A stretch of DNA of 64,000 nucleotides from Bacillus cereus group sp. RP43. GTDB lineage: Bacteria > Bacillota > Bacilli > Bacillales > Bacillaceae_G. Shown here piece by piece: positions 36,850 to 45,591 of this stretch (positions within the stretch are counted from its first letter, which is position 1; each line of letters starts with the position of its first letter). Below the pieces are notes generated by a model that saw only the letters and a list, made by a program, of their open reading frames with translations, made no database searches and was not told the DNA's origin. The stretch covers positions 1,178,001 through 1,242,000 of the forward strand of contig NZ_JARVHQ010000001.1 of NCBI RefSeq assembly GCF_040459645.1, written 5' to 3'. The position numbers were made by a program, and so were the translations under genes.

Positions 36850-37867
36850 TTAATGGGAATTTATCAGATGAAAAGGTAGAAGAAGGGGCAAAGTGCGGCA
36901 AACCCTCTGAAAAATCTATGCTTAGAAAAATTTGGGACGGTATATACGTTGGTTCTGGGCAAGTTATTGGGGAGATTGTAGAAGGATTTGATTCACTAGA
37001 CGATACAGTAACAAAAGAAAATATTAAGTATGCTATAGGTCACCCTATAGAGACAACCTTTACTGCTTGGAATGCTGTTTCGGATTTATTTATGAATGAT
37101 TTTTGGCATGGTGATGCGGAAAGTCGTACAAAATGGGGAACGAGTGTTTTTATGGGGCTTGGATTGGGATGGCTTGGGGATAAAGGAATAAGTAAAGTAG
37201 GGAAAGTAACTACACTCGCAAAAGGTACGAATCTAACAAAATTCTCAGAAGGTATCTCGTCTGTTTCGAATCAATTACCATTGAAAGACCGATTTGCATT
37301 CGCAGGTACTAGTGGCTTTGGTAGCAATCAGATAAAAACTTTTGAAGCTTTACAAGAAGCCCGTGATACATTTATGTTTTCCGAAACTGGTGGAAGAAGT
37401 AGAGTTAAAGGTGTACAAGAAGTAATAAAAGATTATGCGGATAAAGTTCTTGATAGAGTAGATGTAAAAAATGAGTATCCCGATTCGTATACAGCATCTA
37501 AAATATTACGTGAAGAACTTAAGGATGCAGGGATTGAACCACCCCCATATTTTAATGCAGCACATCATCTAACACCTTGGAACGATAGTAGGGCAGAAAA
37601 GGCACAAAAATTATTAAAGGAATTTGGGATAGACTATGATTCGGCGGCTAATGGAGTATTTTATACCTTATAAAGTTAATGAATACGTGACTACTGAAGT
37701 CTTACACATAGGAAAGCATAGTTCAGAGTACATACTTGAAGTAGAGAGTATTAAGTCTTGTTAAGAAACGGGGCGGTACTCAAGAATATGCTGTTGACGC
37801 CTTACATGATATAAGAGAACGTTTATTGAATGGTGAATTAAAATTAAATAAACCGAAGAAAGAGTAA
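36813..37867 (+). pseudogene. Frameshifted polymorphic toxin C-terminal region with AHH nuclease domain
   Basis: The main frame (first ATG 36918, stop 37671-37673) codes a Gly-rich pre-toxin-like region (VGSGQVIGEIVEGFDSL, TSVFMGLGLGWLGDKGIS), a linker and a nuclease domain beginning FNAAHHLTPWNDSRAEKAQK and ending DYDSAANGVF. AHH is the signature of the AHH family of HNH/Endo VII-type toxins. Homology continues out of frame: from 37666 a second frame codes PYKVNEYV...HIGKHSSEYI, stopping at 37762-37764, and from 37757 a third frame codes LVKKRGGTQEYAVDALHDIR to a stop at 37865-37867. Two small indels thus break the gene. No LXG/WXG or secretion domain remains upstream. Confidence 0.8.
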
Positions 37868-37901
37868 TCTTATAATAGAAAAATAACAAAGGAGAGTAAA
37901 A

Positions 37902-38474
37902 ATGAAAATTTGGGAATTAAAGAGTTCATTTGATGACTATGAATCTTTTCAACTATTGAATTTAGAAGAAGATTCTAAAAAGTATTTTGAAGGAAAAATT
38001 GACTCGGCAGTAAAAGCATCTGATTCATGGGGAGAAATACGTATTAAATGTGTAGAAGAAGGAAATAAAAGTGATTTTCCTCATTTTTGGGGAGAAGTTG
38101 GTACACCAATGGTTAGTGGGAAAGCTAAAAAATTCTTAGAGTCTATGCTTGGTGATAATGTAGAATTTCTTCCCCTAATTCATGATGTGACGGGAGAAGT
38201 GTATTATATAATTAACGTTTTAAATGCAATAGATGCTATTGACTATGAGAAAGCTATACTAAAGAAATTATGTTCTGGCTTAGTAATAGATTTCAAAAAA
38301 TACGCATTCTTACCTAATATGGTCAAGAACCAAACAATATTTAAAGTTTACTTAAATGAAATATTACATATTCCTTTCGTTTTTGTATCAGATGAATTTA
38401 GAAATGCAGTTTTAGAAAGTGATTTAAAAGGTTTTGAATTTGTAGAGGTATGGGATTCAAAAGAGGACATGTAA
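37902..38474 (+). CDS. Putative immunity protein, DUF1629 (Imm11)-like
   Basis: 190 residues, ATG after AAAGGAGAG. Cytoplasmic and acidic. Recognisable family-like pieces are MKIWELKSSFDDYESFQLLN, DSWGEIRIKCVEEG, NVEFLPLIHDVTGEVYYIINVLNAIDAIDY (seen in parts) and the C-terminal PFVFVSDEFRNAVLESDLKGFEFVEVW. These resemble DUF1629 proteins, common immunity partners in polymorphic toxin loci. It follows the toxin remnant by 34 bases, the expected place for its cognate antidote. It is intact although the toxin is broken. Confidence 0.7.
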   Translation: MKIWELKSSFDDYESFQLLNLEEDSKKYFEGKIDSAVKASDSWGEIRIKCVEEGNKSDFPHFWGEVGTPMVSGKAKKFLESMLGDNVEFLPLIHDVTGEVYYIINVLNAIDAIDYEKAILKKLCSGLVIDFKKYAFLPNMVKNQTIFKVYLNEILHIPFVFVSDEFRNAVLESDLKGFEFVEVWDSKEDM

Positions 38475-38477
38475 AAG

Positions 38478-38610
38478 AAAGTTCTAAAATAACTGATAGG
38501 GGTTAACAGCATGGGTGCAAAGGTTTTAGAAATTCTAAGAATGTTAAACAATTATGAGGGAAATGAAAAAGAAATTTTTGAACAGATTCAAGCTGAAGCA
38601 ATGGTGAAAT
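38478..38610 (+). repeat. Direct repeat copy A flanking the SUKH pair
   Basis: About 130 bp, clearly similar over its whole length to 39599-39731, including an identical core AATGAAAAAGAAATTTTTGA. The similarity starts in the leader (aaagttctaaaataactga) and ends just after GCAATGGT. Confidence 0.85.
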
Positions 38611-38630
38611 TTATATGTGGAAAAATCTGA
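38511..38630 (+). pseudogene. Truncated copy of the small repeat-encoded ORF
   Basis: 39 codons (GAKVLEILRMLNNYEGNEKE, then IFEQIQAEAMVK) that parallel the first 33 residues of the ORF at 39632; afterwards it diverges (FICGKI, stop) where the SUKH gene begins in another frame at 38615. It has lost the Cys-containing C-terminus. It is preceded by a weak site only. Probably not functional. Confidence 0.5.
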
Positions 38631-39067
38631 TTTTAGAAATTGAAGATATACTGAAAAGTGTTAACTTTAATCTGAACACACCAGCAACAGATACTGAAGT
38701 TCATAGATTAAGAGAACACGTGAAAGAGAAATTTAATGTTGATTTACCGAGTGAATTTGAGGAGTTTCTTAAAAACGTAAATGGTTTAGATTTTGGTGGA
38801 CTAGTTATTTATGGAGTTGACCCTTCTTTACTAGAAACAGAAAGAAACGAACCGATCTGTGGATTTATAGACACGAATGAGATTTGGTATGAAAATGAAT
38901 TTCAAAAAGAGTACCTTTTCTTTGGGGATTCAAATATTGCGTGGTTTTGTAAAAACTTATCTGAGGGTACTTATCTAGAACTTGATAAACCATCTGGCAC
39001 AGTGATGAAAACATATAATGATTTCAATACAATGCTTGAAGAGGCATTGAAAACAGCAATTCTGTAA
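38615..39067 (+). CDS. SMI1/KNR4 (SUKH) family immunity-type protein 1
   Basis: 150 residues. The SUKH core is visible: VDLPSEFEEFLKNVNGLDF, GGLVIYGVDPSLL and the closing YNDFNTMLEEALKTAI. SUKH proteins are the most common immunity proteins of bacterial nuclease toxins and act in the cytoplasm by binding the toxin. The ATG overlaps the truncated ORF of repeat A by 16 bases and uses GGTG as a weak ribosome binding site, which suggests the junction is a recombination product. The next SUKH gene follows after 19 bases. Confidence 0.75.
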   Translation: MWKNLILEIEDILKSVNFNLNTPATDTEVHRLREHVKEKFNVDLPSEFEEFLKNVNGLDFGGLVIYGVDPSLLETERNEPICGFIDTNEIWYENEFQKEYLFFGDSNIAWFCKNLSEGTYLELDKPSGTVMKTYNDFNTMLEEALKTAIL

Positions 39068-39086
39068 TAAGGAGGTAGTAAAAGTT

Positions 39087-39545
39087 ATGTTTAATTTTTT
39101 GAAAAAGTGTGTTGTAGCTAATGAAAGTATAAAATCTGACCAAACACCTATTTTCTATCCTTTAACAAGTGAAGAGATAGAGGAAGCAGAAGGTTTATTA
39201 AAAATGAAATTCCCTAAAGAGTTGAAAAATTTTTATAAAGAAATTGGTTATGGTTTTTTAGAGGCATCAAGTAAGTTCTTTTTTAACAGATTTATGGACC
39301 CCTTTTCTGTTGTGGATTTTCGTTTGAGACAAGATATCTATGAATATAACCCTAATATAGATGGTGTAGGCGATGAAGAATCATTAGTGTTTTTTGAAGT
39401 AACAGAACTTAACTTTTTAACAATTAAATTTAAAGAGGCAAATGAATTAGGTCAATGTCCTATTTACTCTGAAGATGAGAAAATAGCGGATTCTTTAGAA
39501 GAATTTTTAATTAAAATGGGCGAAAATCCTGACTATTATATCTAA
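39087..39545 (+). CDS. SMI1/KNR4 (SUKH) family immunity-type protein 2
   Basis: 152 residues, ATG after AAGGAGG. The N-terminal 25 residues are poorly conserved; the SUKH fold starts at about residue 28 with LTSEEIEEAEGLLKMKFPKE and GYGFLEASSKFFFNRFMDPF, and ends with IADSLEEFLIKMG. It is distinct from the preceding SUKH gene (little shared sequence), so the pair probably neutralises two different toxins. It lies 19 bases downstream of the first SUKH gene. Confidence 0.75.
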   Translation: MFNFLKKCVVANESIKSDQTPIFYPLTSEEIEEAEGLLKMKFPKELKNFYKEIGYGFLEASSKFFFNRFMDPFSVVDFRLRQDIYEYNPNIDGVGDEESLVFFEVTELNFLTIKFKEANELGQCPIYSEDEKIADSLEEFLIKMGENPDYYI

Positions 39546-39598
39546 TGAAAGAATCAATGAACACCTGAGTTTCAGAGTTGAACGTGTAAGTCTTTAGC

Positions 39599-39731
39599 AA
39601 AGTTCTAAAATAACTGACAGGAGTTAGTAACATGGACGTAGAGATTTCAGAAATGCTAAAAATATTAAACGATTATGAAGGGAATGAAAAAGAAATTTTT
39701 GAATTGATTCAAGCTGAAGCAATGGTTAAAT
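39599..39731 (+). repeat. Direct repeat copy B flanking the SUKH pair
   Basis: Second copy of the repeat at 38478-38610; together they bracket about 1 kb with the two SUKH genes. Confidence 0.85.
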
Positions 39732-39802
39732 GTAAACAATGCGAAGAAATGATAGAGGCTTTTTATTTTGTTGTTCCATGCATTCGTAATTTTAGTGGGT
39801 AA
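39632..39802 (+). CDS. Small ORF with Cys motif, intact repeat copy
   Basis: 56 residues: a helical first half (ISEMLKILNDYEGNEKEIFE) and a second half with KCKQCEEMIEAFYFVVPCIR, three cysteines of which the first two form CxxC. It may be a zinc-binding peptide or the leftover start of a longer immunity or toxin-linked protein. GGAGT about 12 bases upstream is a weak ribosome binding site. The family is not recognised. It is the last plus-strand feature of the island. Confidence 0.45.
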   Translation: MDVEISEMLKILNDYEGNEKEIFELIQAEAMVKCKQCEEMIEAFYFVVPCIRNFSG

Positions 39803-39833
39803 GTTATCCATGATATAATAGATGATAATAAAA

Positions 39834-39852
39834 AGCCCTGCAAAACAGGACT
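39834..39852 (-). terminator. Terminator of the YycC-like gene
   Basis: On the minus strand AGTCCTG-ttttg-CAGGGCT (one G-U) followed by TTTTTATTA. Confidence 0.8.
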
Positions 39853-39855
39853 ATA

Positions 39856-40002
39856 TTATTCTTCGTCTTTATTTTGTTTTTCTAATTCAACTAACTTTTG
39901 GATTAAAATATGCTGTGGCATATGCATAAGTTGTTCAAGTGGAACACCTAACGCTTTTGATAGGCGGACTGCAGTGTCTGGAGAAATTTGTAATGGTCTC
40001 AT
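39856..40002 (-). CDS. YycC-like miniprotein
   Basis: 48 residues, a gene too short for usual ORF cut-offs. GGAGGT sits seven bases before the ATG. The sequence opens RPLQISPDTAVRLSKALGVP and continues EQLMHMPQHILIQKLVELEK, which matches the YycC family of small Bacillus proteins. Helical, cytoplasmic, function unknown. It marks the return to backbone after the island. Confidence 0.8.
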   Translation of the reverse strand: MRPLQISPDTAVRLSKALGVPLEQLMHMPQHILIQKLVELEKQNKDEE

Positions 40003-40052
40003 AGAAGTACCTCCTTTTTCGTATAGTATAGCATAAGATTGGGGGAGTGAGG

Positions 40053-40787
40053 ATGACTCTTATATTTGCACATCGTGGTGCGGCGGGAACGTATCCGGAA
40101 AATACAATGATTTCATTTGAAGCGGCGGAGGCTTTCGGGGCAGACGGAATTGAGCTCGATGTTCAATTCACGAAAGATGGAAAAGTTGTCGTTATTCATG
40201 ATGAAACGGTGGATCGGACAACAAATGGAAAAGGTGCGGTTCGAAATTATTTATATGAGGATTTATGTAAGTTGGATGCGAGTTATAAATTTAGTGAAAA
40301 AGTAGGTTTTTGTAAAATTCCTCTTTTAGAAGAAGTACTGGAATGGCTCGCAAAAACGAAATTGCTACTCAATATTGAACTGAAAAATAATAAAATCCCA
40401 TACAGAGGTTTAGAAGAAGAGGTTATAACACTTGTACGTAAGTTTAGTTTAGAGGATCGGATTGTATTTTCTTCGTTTAATCACTACAGTATGAAGCGAT
40501 GTCATATGATGGCTCCTGATATTCAAACAGCTATTTTGTATCGTGAAGGTTTGCATAGCCCGTGGGCATATGCAAAAAAGATGGGTGCTACTGCAGTGCA
40601 TCCAAATTATCGTTATCTTCAAGATGCCATCGCTGAATTAACGATGGAAAGTGGTGTAGAGGTTCGTCCTTACACGATAAATGAAGAAACGCTTATGCGT
40701 AAATATTTTGATATGAACATATCGGCGATTATTACTGATTATCCTGAAACAGCAAGAACTTTATTACCCATAAAAAATGAGACCTAA
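40053..40787 (+). CDS. yqiK: Glycerophosphodiester phosphodiesterase-family protein (YqiK-like)
   Basis: 244 residues from the ATG at 40053 (GGGGGAG upstream); a GTG at 40047 is inside the ribosome binding site. GDPD TIM barrel with FAHRGAAGTYPENTMISFEAA (catalytic HR and E), GIELDVQFTKDGKVVVIHDE (metal ligands), and NIELKNN. No signal peptide, so cytoplasmic. It hydrolyses glycerophosphodiesters to glycerol-3-phosphate. yqiK lies in the same area, between spo0A and the bkd genes, in B. subtilis. Confidence 0.9.
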   Translation: MTLIFAHRGAAGTYPENTMISFEAAEAFGADGIELDVQFTKDGKVVVIHDETVDRTTNGKGAVRNYLYEDLCKLDASYKFSEKVGFCKIPLLEEVLEWLAKTKLLLNIELKNNKIPYRGLEEEVITLVRKFSLEDRIVFSSFNHYSMKRCHMMAPDIQTAILYREGLHSPWAYAKKMGATAVHPNYRYLQDAIAELTMESGVEVRPYTINEETLMRKYFDMNISAIITDYPETARTLLPIKNET

Positions 40788-40806
40788 TATAATGGTCTCA
40801 TTTTTT
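40772..40806. terminator. Bidirectional terminator between yqiK and the DUF2627 gene
   Basis: aaaaaatgagacc (40772-40784) pairs with ggtctcatttttt (40794-40806), nine-base loop. Confidence 0.93.
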
Positions 40807-40829
40807 TATGGGTATGTGAAAACTTTGTT

Positions 40830-41063
40830 CTATCTTCTGAAGCGGGCTTGTACTTTATTTCTCTTACGATCTCTGTGTAAGACGAAGCCACCGAAAATAT
40901 AAAACCCGAGTGCAAAGCAAAGAGCACCGATTAAAAATTGTAACCATAATATAGGGATTGGGGAGAATAAAATCCCAAATACAGTATCTCTCATTAGTTT
41001 AATACCAAGCACGGCTAATGAAATCGGGATGAGTGCTAATAATAGAGCGAGATAACGCTGCAT
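40830..41063 (-). CDS. yqzF: DUF2627 small membrane protein (YqzF-like)
   Basis: 77 residues, two transmembrane helices (about 3-22 and 34-58) and a highly basic C-terminus (RDRKRNKVQARFRR). GGAGCG precedes the ATG. Size, layout and position upstream of bkdR match DUF2627/YqzF. The function is unknown. It is transcribed toward yqiK and shares the intergenic terminator zone. Confidence 0.8.
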   Translation of the reverse strand: MQRYLALLLALIPISLAVLGIKLMRDTVFGILFSPIPILWLQFLIGALCFALGFYIFGGFVLHRDRKRNKVQARFRR

Positions 41064-41200
41064 ACATAACGCTCCTTTTCAGATTATTTTGTTTATTTTA
41101 ATGATGTTATATGAAAAGGGGGTTTGTCAAGAGGTTGCTGAGCGAGTAAGATAAGTATGTGAAAAATTTTGCAGAGATACTTCGAGAGGAAGTGTAATGT

Positions 41201-43273
41201 ATGAAACAAAAGGTGTTAATTGTTGGAGCGGGTGAAGGTGGAAGTACACTGCTGAGTCTGTTACAAAATTCGAATATATTTCAAATTATAGGAGTTATTG
41301 ATATTAATCCAATTGCGAAAGGATTACAAATCGCGAAGGAATATGGGGTTCCGATTGGTGATAGTGTAACTCCGTTTCTTTCTATGCATATTGATGTAAT
41401 GTTTGATATGACAGGTGATTATGATTTACATAAAGTTTTATTGGGAAGCAAGCATAAAGACACCCTTCTTATACCAGGGGATATTGCGAAAATTGTTACG
41501 AGACTAGCGCATGAGAAGGAAAGCTTAATTGGGAAGCTAGAAGAACAGACGCAACAAGGTGATTTAATTTTAAATTCTACGCACGACGGTATGATTGTTA
41601 TAGATCAAGAGGGACAAGTTCGTCTGTTTAATAAAAGTGCAGAGCGTATTATCGGATATAAGAAAGAAGAGGCGATAGGAAAATATATTTTAGAAGTTAT
41701 TCCAACAAGTAAGTTGCTTCGTATTATACGCACGAAAAAAATAGAAGTGAATCATGAACTGACGTTAGAGAATGAAAAAAAGATTATTACAACGCGTATC
41801 CCGATATTAAAAGAAGATGGAGAAGTTCAAGGCGCATTTGCGATTTTTAAAGATATTACAGAAGTTGTAGATTTGGCGGAAGAAGTTACAGATTTAAAAG
41901 AAATTCAAACGCTACTTGAGGCGATTATTAACTCATCTGAGGAAGCGATTTCGGTTGTTGATGAGAAAGGAAGAGGATTGGTTATAAACCCTGCTTATAC
42001 GAAGTTAACGGGTTTAACCGAAGAGGATATTATAGGAAAGCCAGCTACAACTGATATTGTAGAAGGTGAAAGTATGCATATGAAAGTACTTCGGACGCGC
42101 CGAGCGGTACGAGGAATACATATGAAGATTGGGCAAAAGAAGCGGGATGTAATTGTAAATGTAGCACCGGTTATTGTTGATGGAATATTGAAAGGAAGCG
42201 TCGGGGTAATTCGCGATGTATCAGAAATTCAAAAGTTAACAAATGAATTGAATAGGGCAAGACAAATTATTCGAACGTTAGAGGCGAAATATTCATTTGA
42301 TGATATTGTTGGCGATTCAGATGAAACGACGGCAGCTATTGAACAAGCAAAACTTGGAGCGAATACACCAGCAACAGTATTACTTAGAGGGGAATCTGGT
42401 ACAGGGAAAGAGTTATTTGCACATGCTATTCATAACGGTAGTAACCGAAAATACAATAAGTTCGTACGAGTAAACTGTGCTGCAATTTCTGAGACCTTAT
42501 TAGAAAGTGAATTATTCGGTTATGAGGAAGGTGCGTTTTCTGGAGCGAAAAGAGGCGGGAAGCGAGGATTCTTTGAAGAAGCGAATAATGGAAGTATTTT
42601 TTTAGATGAAATCGGAGAGTTATCTGCAAATACGCAAGCGAAGCTTCTTCGTGTACTACAAGAAAAAGAAATTGTGAAAGTAGGAGGAACGAAAGCGATA
42701 CCTATTAATGTTCGAGTGATCGCTGCGACGCATGTGAATTTAGAAAAAGCTATTTTAGAAGGAAAGTTCAGAGAGGACTTATATTATCGTTTAAATAAAA
42801 TTCCGATTCAAATTCCTTCCCTTCGTCAGCGTAAAGGAGACATACCAGCGATTGCAGAAAGGTTAATTCAAAAAATTAATCAAGATTATGGTCGTAATGT
42901 AGAAGGACTCACCGATTCCGCCATTTCGTATTTACAATCATATGAATGGCCGGGAAATGTTAGGGAACTTGAAAATATTTTAGGACGAGCTATTATCTTT
43001 ATGAATTATAACGAGATATATATTGACGTACATCATTTACCGCCTTTACATAAAGAAGAACAAGTAGAGACGAAACAAAATAATTTATTACCTGAATTAG
43101 AAGAGAAGGCCCTTGAACACCTAGTGACAGAATTTGAGGGGAATATTATCCGTGAATATTTAGAGAAATTTGAGGGGAACAAAACGAAGACTGCAAAAGC
43201 GTTAGGAATTTCAGTTCGAAACTTATATTACAAGATAGAAAAGTACGACTGTGCAAAAAATAGCATGCAATAA
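41201..43273 (+). CDS. bkdR: BkdR, sigma-54-dependent activator
   Basis: 690 residues. An N-terminal dinucleotide-binding-like domain ([16 protein letters not shown], 1-110), two PAS domains (about 120-230 and 235-345), a sigma-54 interaction AAA+ domain with Walker [15 protein letters not shown] loop and Walker [12 protein letters not shown], and a C-terminal Fis-type helix-turn-helix ([20 protein letters not shown]). It activates the branched-chain keto-acid operon directly downstream. It needs a sigma-54 promoter, which is present at 43409. Confidence 0.97.
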   Translation: MKQKVLIVGAGEGGSTLLSLLQNSNIFQIIGVIDINPIAKGLQIAKEYGVPIGDSVTPFLSMHIDVMFDMTGDYDLHKVLLGSKHKDTLLIPGDIAKIVTRLAHEKESLIGKLEEQTQQGDLILNSTHDGMIVIDQEGQVRLFNKSAERIIGYKKEEAIGKYILEVIPTSKLLRIIRTKKIEVNHELTLENEKKIITTRIPILKEDGEVQGAFAIFKDITEVVDLAEEVTDLKEIQTLLEAIINSSEEAISVVDEKGRGLVINPAYTKLTGLTEEDIIGKPATTDIVEGESMHMKVLRTRRAVRGIHMKIGQKKRDVIVNVAPVIVDGILKGSVGVIRDVSEIQKLTNELNRARQIIRTLEAKYSFDDIVGDSDETTAAIEQAKLGANTPATVLLRGESGTGKELFAHAIHNGSNRKYNKFVRVNCAAISETLLESELFGYEEGAFSGAKRGGKRGFFEEANNGSIFLDEIGELSANTQAKLLRVLQEKEIVKVGGTKAIPINVRVIAATHVNLEKAILEGKFREDLYYRLNKIPIQIPSLRQRKGDIPAIAERLIQKINQDYGRNVEGLTDSAISYLQSYEWPGNVRELENILGRAIIFMNYNEIYIDVHHLPPLHKEEQVETKQNNLLPELEEKALEHLVTEFEGNIIREYLEKFEGNKTKTAKALGISVRNLYYKIEKYDCAKNSMQ

Positions 43274-43300
43274 ATTGCGTACCGTGCAATTTATTGCATG
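43264..43300. promoter_or_regulatory. Perfect 15-bp dyad, candidate BkdR enhancer site
   Basis: catgcaataaattgc (43264-43278) and gcaatttattgcatg (43286-43300) are exact complements seven bases apart. The dyad overlaps the bkdR stop and is centred about 129 bp upstream of the -24 element. No T tract follows it. Confidence 0.6.
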
Positions 43301-43408
43301 GTATACAAAAAGTGACAAAACAAGACAGAATATTTCGTTATTTTCCAAAGTATTGATTTTACTGCATTTTGAATGCGTTTTCATTATTGGTAAGACCACT
43401 TTTAAAAG

Positions 43409-43425
43409 TTGGCACGGTATTTGCT
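43409..43425 (+). promoter_or_regulatory. Sigma-54 promoter of the bkd operon
   Basis: TTGGCAC (43409-43415), five bases, then TTGCTTA (from 43421) matches the -24/-12 consensus TTGGCAC-N5-TTGCA/T, 44 bp before ptb. Confidence 0.92.
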
Positions 43426-43468
43426 TAATGAATAGACGAGGGACGACGGAAAGGGTTGATTACAAAAT

Positions 43469-44368
43469 ATGAAGTTAGAACACTTAATTGATCAAGCAGC
43501 AGGACAGCCTAAAAAAACTGTGGCTGTAGCAGTAGCTGAAGATCATGAAGTAATTGAAGCTGTAGCGAAAGCAATTAAGTTACAGCTAGCTCAATTTCGT
43601 CTATATGGAAATCAAGAGAAAATAATAGGGATGCTACAAGAGCATGGGTTACAAACTTCAGAACACATTGAAGTGATTGCAGCAGCGTCAAGTGCTGAGG
43701 CTGCAGAACTTTCTGTTAAATCCGTAAGAAATGGCGAAGCAGATGTGCTAATGAAGGGGAACATCCCAACAGCAAATATTTTGAAAGCTGTATTAAATAA
43801 AGAGTGGGGACTTCGTAAGGGCAGCGTACTTTCACACGTTGCAGCGTTTGAAGTTCCAAATTACGATCGTCTTATTTTTGTTACAGATGCAGCGATGAAC
43901 ATTGCACCTGATGTAACACAAAAAGCTGCTATTATACAAAATACTGTAGAAGTTGCCCGAGCAATAGGAATTGATTTGCCGAAGGTAGCGCCAATTGCAG
44001 CGGTAGAGGTTGTTAATCCTGCGATGCAAGCGACAATTGATGCAGCGATGTTAACTCAAATGAATCGCCGCGGACAAATTAAAAATTGTGTCGTTGATGG
44101 ACCACTTGCTTTAGATAATGCAGTATCACAAATTGCAGCAGAACATAAAGGCATAGTAAGTGATGTTGCAGGTAAGGCAGACATTTTACTCGTCCCAACG
44201 ATTGAAGCTGGAAATGTGCTATATAAATCACTCGTCTATTTTGCAAATGCAAAGGTAGGAGCGATGATTGCTGGCGCTAAAGCACCGATTGTTTTAACAT
44301 CTCGTGCTGATTCAGCAGAAACAAAAGTATATTCATTAGCATTGGCAGTTGCGACTGCTTCAAAATAA
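43469..44368 (+). CDS. ptb: Phosphate butyryltransferase
   Basis: 299 residues, Pta/Ptb family. It exchanges CoA for phosphate on butyryl-, isobutyryl- and isovaleryl-CoA, the step before kinase Buk. Family blocks are visible in ADVLMKGNIPTANILKAVLN, SHVAAFEVPNYDRLIFVTDA and DGPLALDNAVSQIAAEHKGI, taken in parts. The ATG is preceded by a modest AAAGGG. It is the first gene behind the sigma-54 promoter. Confidence 0.97.
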   Translation: MKLEHLIDQAAGQPKKTVAVAVAEDHEVIEAVAKAIKLQLAQFRLYGNQEKIIGMLQEHGLQTSEHIEVIAAASSAEAAELSVKSVRNGEADVLMKGNIPTANILKAVLNKEWGLRKGSVLSHVAAFEVPNYDRLIFVTDAAMNIAPDVTQKAAIIQNTVEVARAIGIDLPKVAPIAAVEVVNPAMQATIDAAMLTQMNRRGQIKNCVVDGPLALDNAVSQIAAEHKGIVSDVAGKADILLVPTIEAGNVLYKSLVYFANAKVGAMIAGAKAPIVLTSRADSAETKVYSLALAVATASK

Positions 44369-44403
44369 ACCAAATAGGGTAAAACAATTAGGGGGAAACG
44401 ACA

Positions 44404-45504
44404 ATGACATTAGAAATCTTCGAATACTTAGAGAAATATGATTATGAGCAAGTGGTATTTTGTCAAGATAAAGAATCTGGTTTAAAAGCAATCATTGCAA
44501 TCCATGATACAACACTTGGACCAGCTCTTGGTGGAACAAGAATGTGGACATATGATTCTGAAGAAGCGGCGATTGAAGATGCATTGCGTCTTGCAAAAGG
44601 GATGACATACAAAAATGCAGCAGCTGGTTTAAACTTAGGTGGTGCAAAAACAGTAATTATCGGTGATCCACGTAAAGATAAAAGCGAAGCGATGTTCCGT
44701 GCATTAGGACGCTACATTCAAGGACTAAACGGACGTTACATTACAGCTGAAGATGTTGGTACAACAGTAGATGATATGGATATTATCCACGAAGAAACTG
44801 ACTTTGTAACAGGTATTTCACCTTCATTCGGTTCTTCTGGTAACCCATCTCCAGTAACTGCATACGGTGTTTACCGTGGTATGAAAGCAGCTGCAAAAGA
44901 AGCGTTCGGTACAGATAATCTAGAAGGAAAAGTAATTTCTATTCAAGGCGTTGGTAACGTAGCATATCACCTATGCAAACATTTACACGCTGAAGGAGCA
45001 AAATTAATCGTTACAGATATTAATAAAGAAGCTGTACAACGTGCAGTAGAAGAATTCGGTGCAACAGCAGTTGAGCCAAATGAAATTTACGGTGTTGAAT
45101 GTGATATTTACGCACCATGTGCATTAGGCGCAACAGTTAATGACGAAACTATTCCACAACTTAAAGCAAAAGTAATCGCAGGTTCTGCAAATAACCAATT
45201 AAAAGAAGATCGTCACGGTGACATTATTCATGAAATGGGTATTGTATACGCACCAGATTATGTTATTAATGCAGGTGGCGTAATTAACGTAGCAGACGAG
45301 TTATATGGATACAATAGAGAACGTGCACTAAAACGTGTTGAGTCTATCTATGACACAATTGCAAAAGTAATCGAAATTTCAAAACGTGATGGTATAGCAA
45401 CTTATGTAGCAGCAGATCGTCTAGCTGAAGAGCGCATTGCAAGTTTGAAAAACTCTCGTAGCACATACTTACGCAACGGTCACGACATTATTAGCCGTCG
45501 CTAA
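44404..45504 (+). CDS. bcd: Leucine/branched-chain amino acid dehydrogenase
   Basis: 366 residues, Glu/Leu/Phe/Val dehydrogenase family, NAD-dependent oxidative deamination of Leu, Val and Ile to keto acids. The catalytic Lys lies in [20 protein letters not shown]...[20 protein letters not shown] (in parts), and the dinucleotide-binding loop is [20 protein letters not shown]. The strong codon bias suggests high expression when the operon is on. Confidence 0.97.
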   Translation: MTLEIFEYLEKYDYEQVVFCQDKESGLKAIIAIHDTTLGPALGGTRMWTYDSEEAAIEDALRLAKGMTYKNAAAGLNLGGAKTVIIGDPRKDKSEAMFRALGRYIQGLNGRYITAEDVGTTVDDMDIIHEETDFVTGISPSFGSSGNPSPVTAYGVYRGMKAAAKEAFGTDNLEGKVISIQGVGNVAYHLCKHLHAEGAKLIVTDINKEAVQRAVEEFGATAVEPNEIYGVECDIYAPCALGATVNDETIPQLKAKVIAGSANNQLKEDRHGDIIHEMGIVYAPDYVINAGGVINVADELYGYNRERALKRVESIYDTIAKVIEISKRDGIATYVAADRLAEERIASLKNSRSTYLRNGHDIISRR

Positions 45505-45525
45505 TCATTAATATATAACTTTTAC

Positions 45526-45566
45526 AAAAGGTGTGGTTACCTCTTATGAGGTTTCCACTTCCTTTT
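45526..45566 (+). other. Hairpin in the bcd-buk intergenic leader
   Basis: AAAAGGtGTGGttACCTC pairs with GAGGTttCCACttCCTTTT around a TTAT loop with a few mismatches. It lies before buk, where it could be an RNA-processing or attenuation site. The downstream arm ends CCTTTTAAAT. Confidence 0.5.
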
Positions 45567-45591
45567 AAATTTATTAGTGGAGGTAGCAACA

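Noticed and set aside
43264..43300. Reading the bkdR-end dyad as a terminator
   Set aside because: The stem is strong, but no T tract follows in either orientation; an enhancer site fits better. Not fully excluded.
43251..43472. 73-residue ORF across the bkdR-ptb gap
   Set aside because: Reads through the dyad and the sigma-54 promoter; no ribosome binding site.
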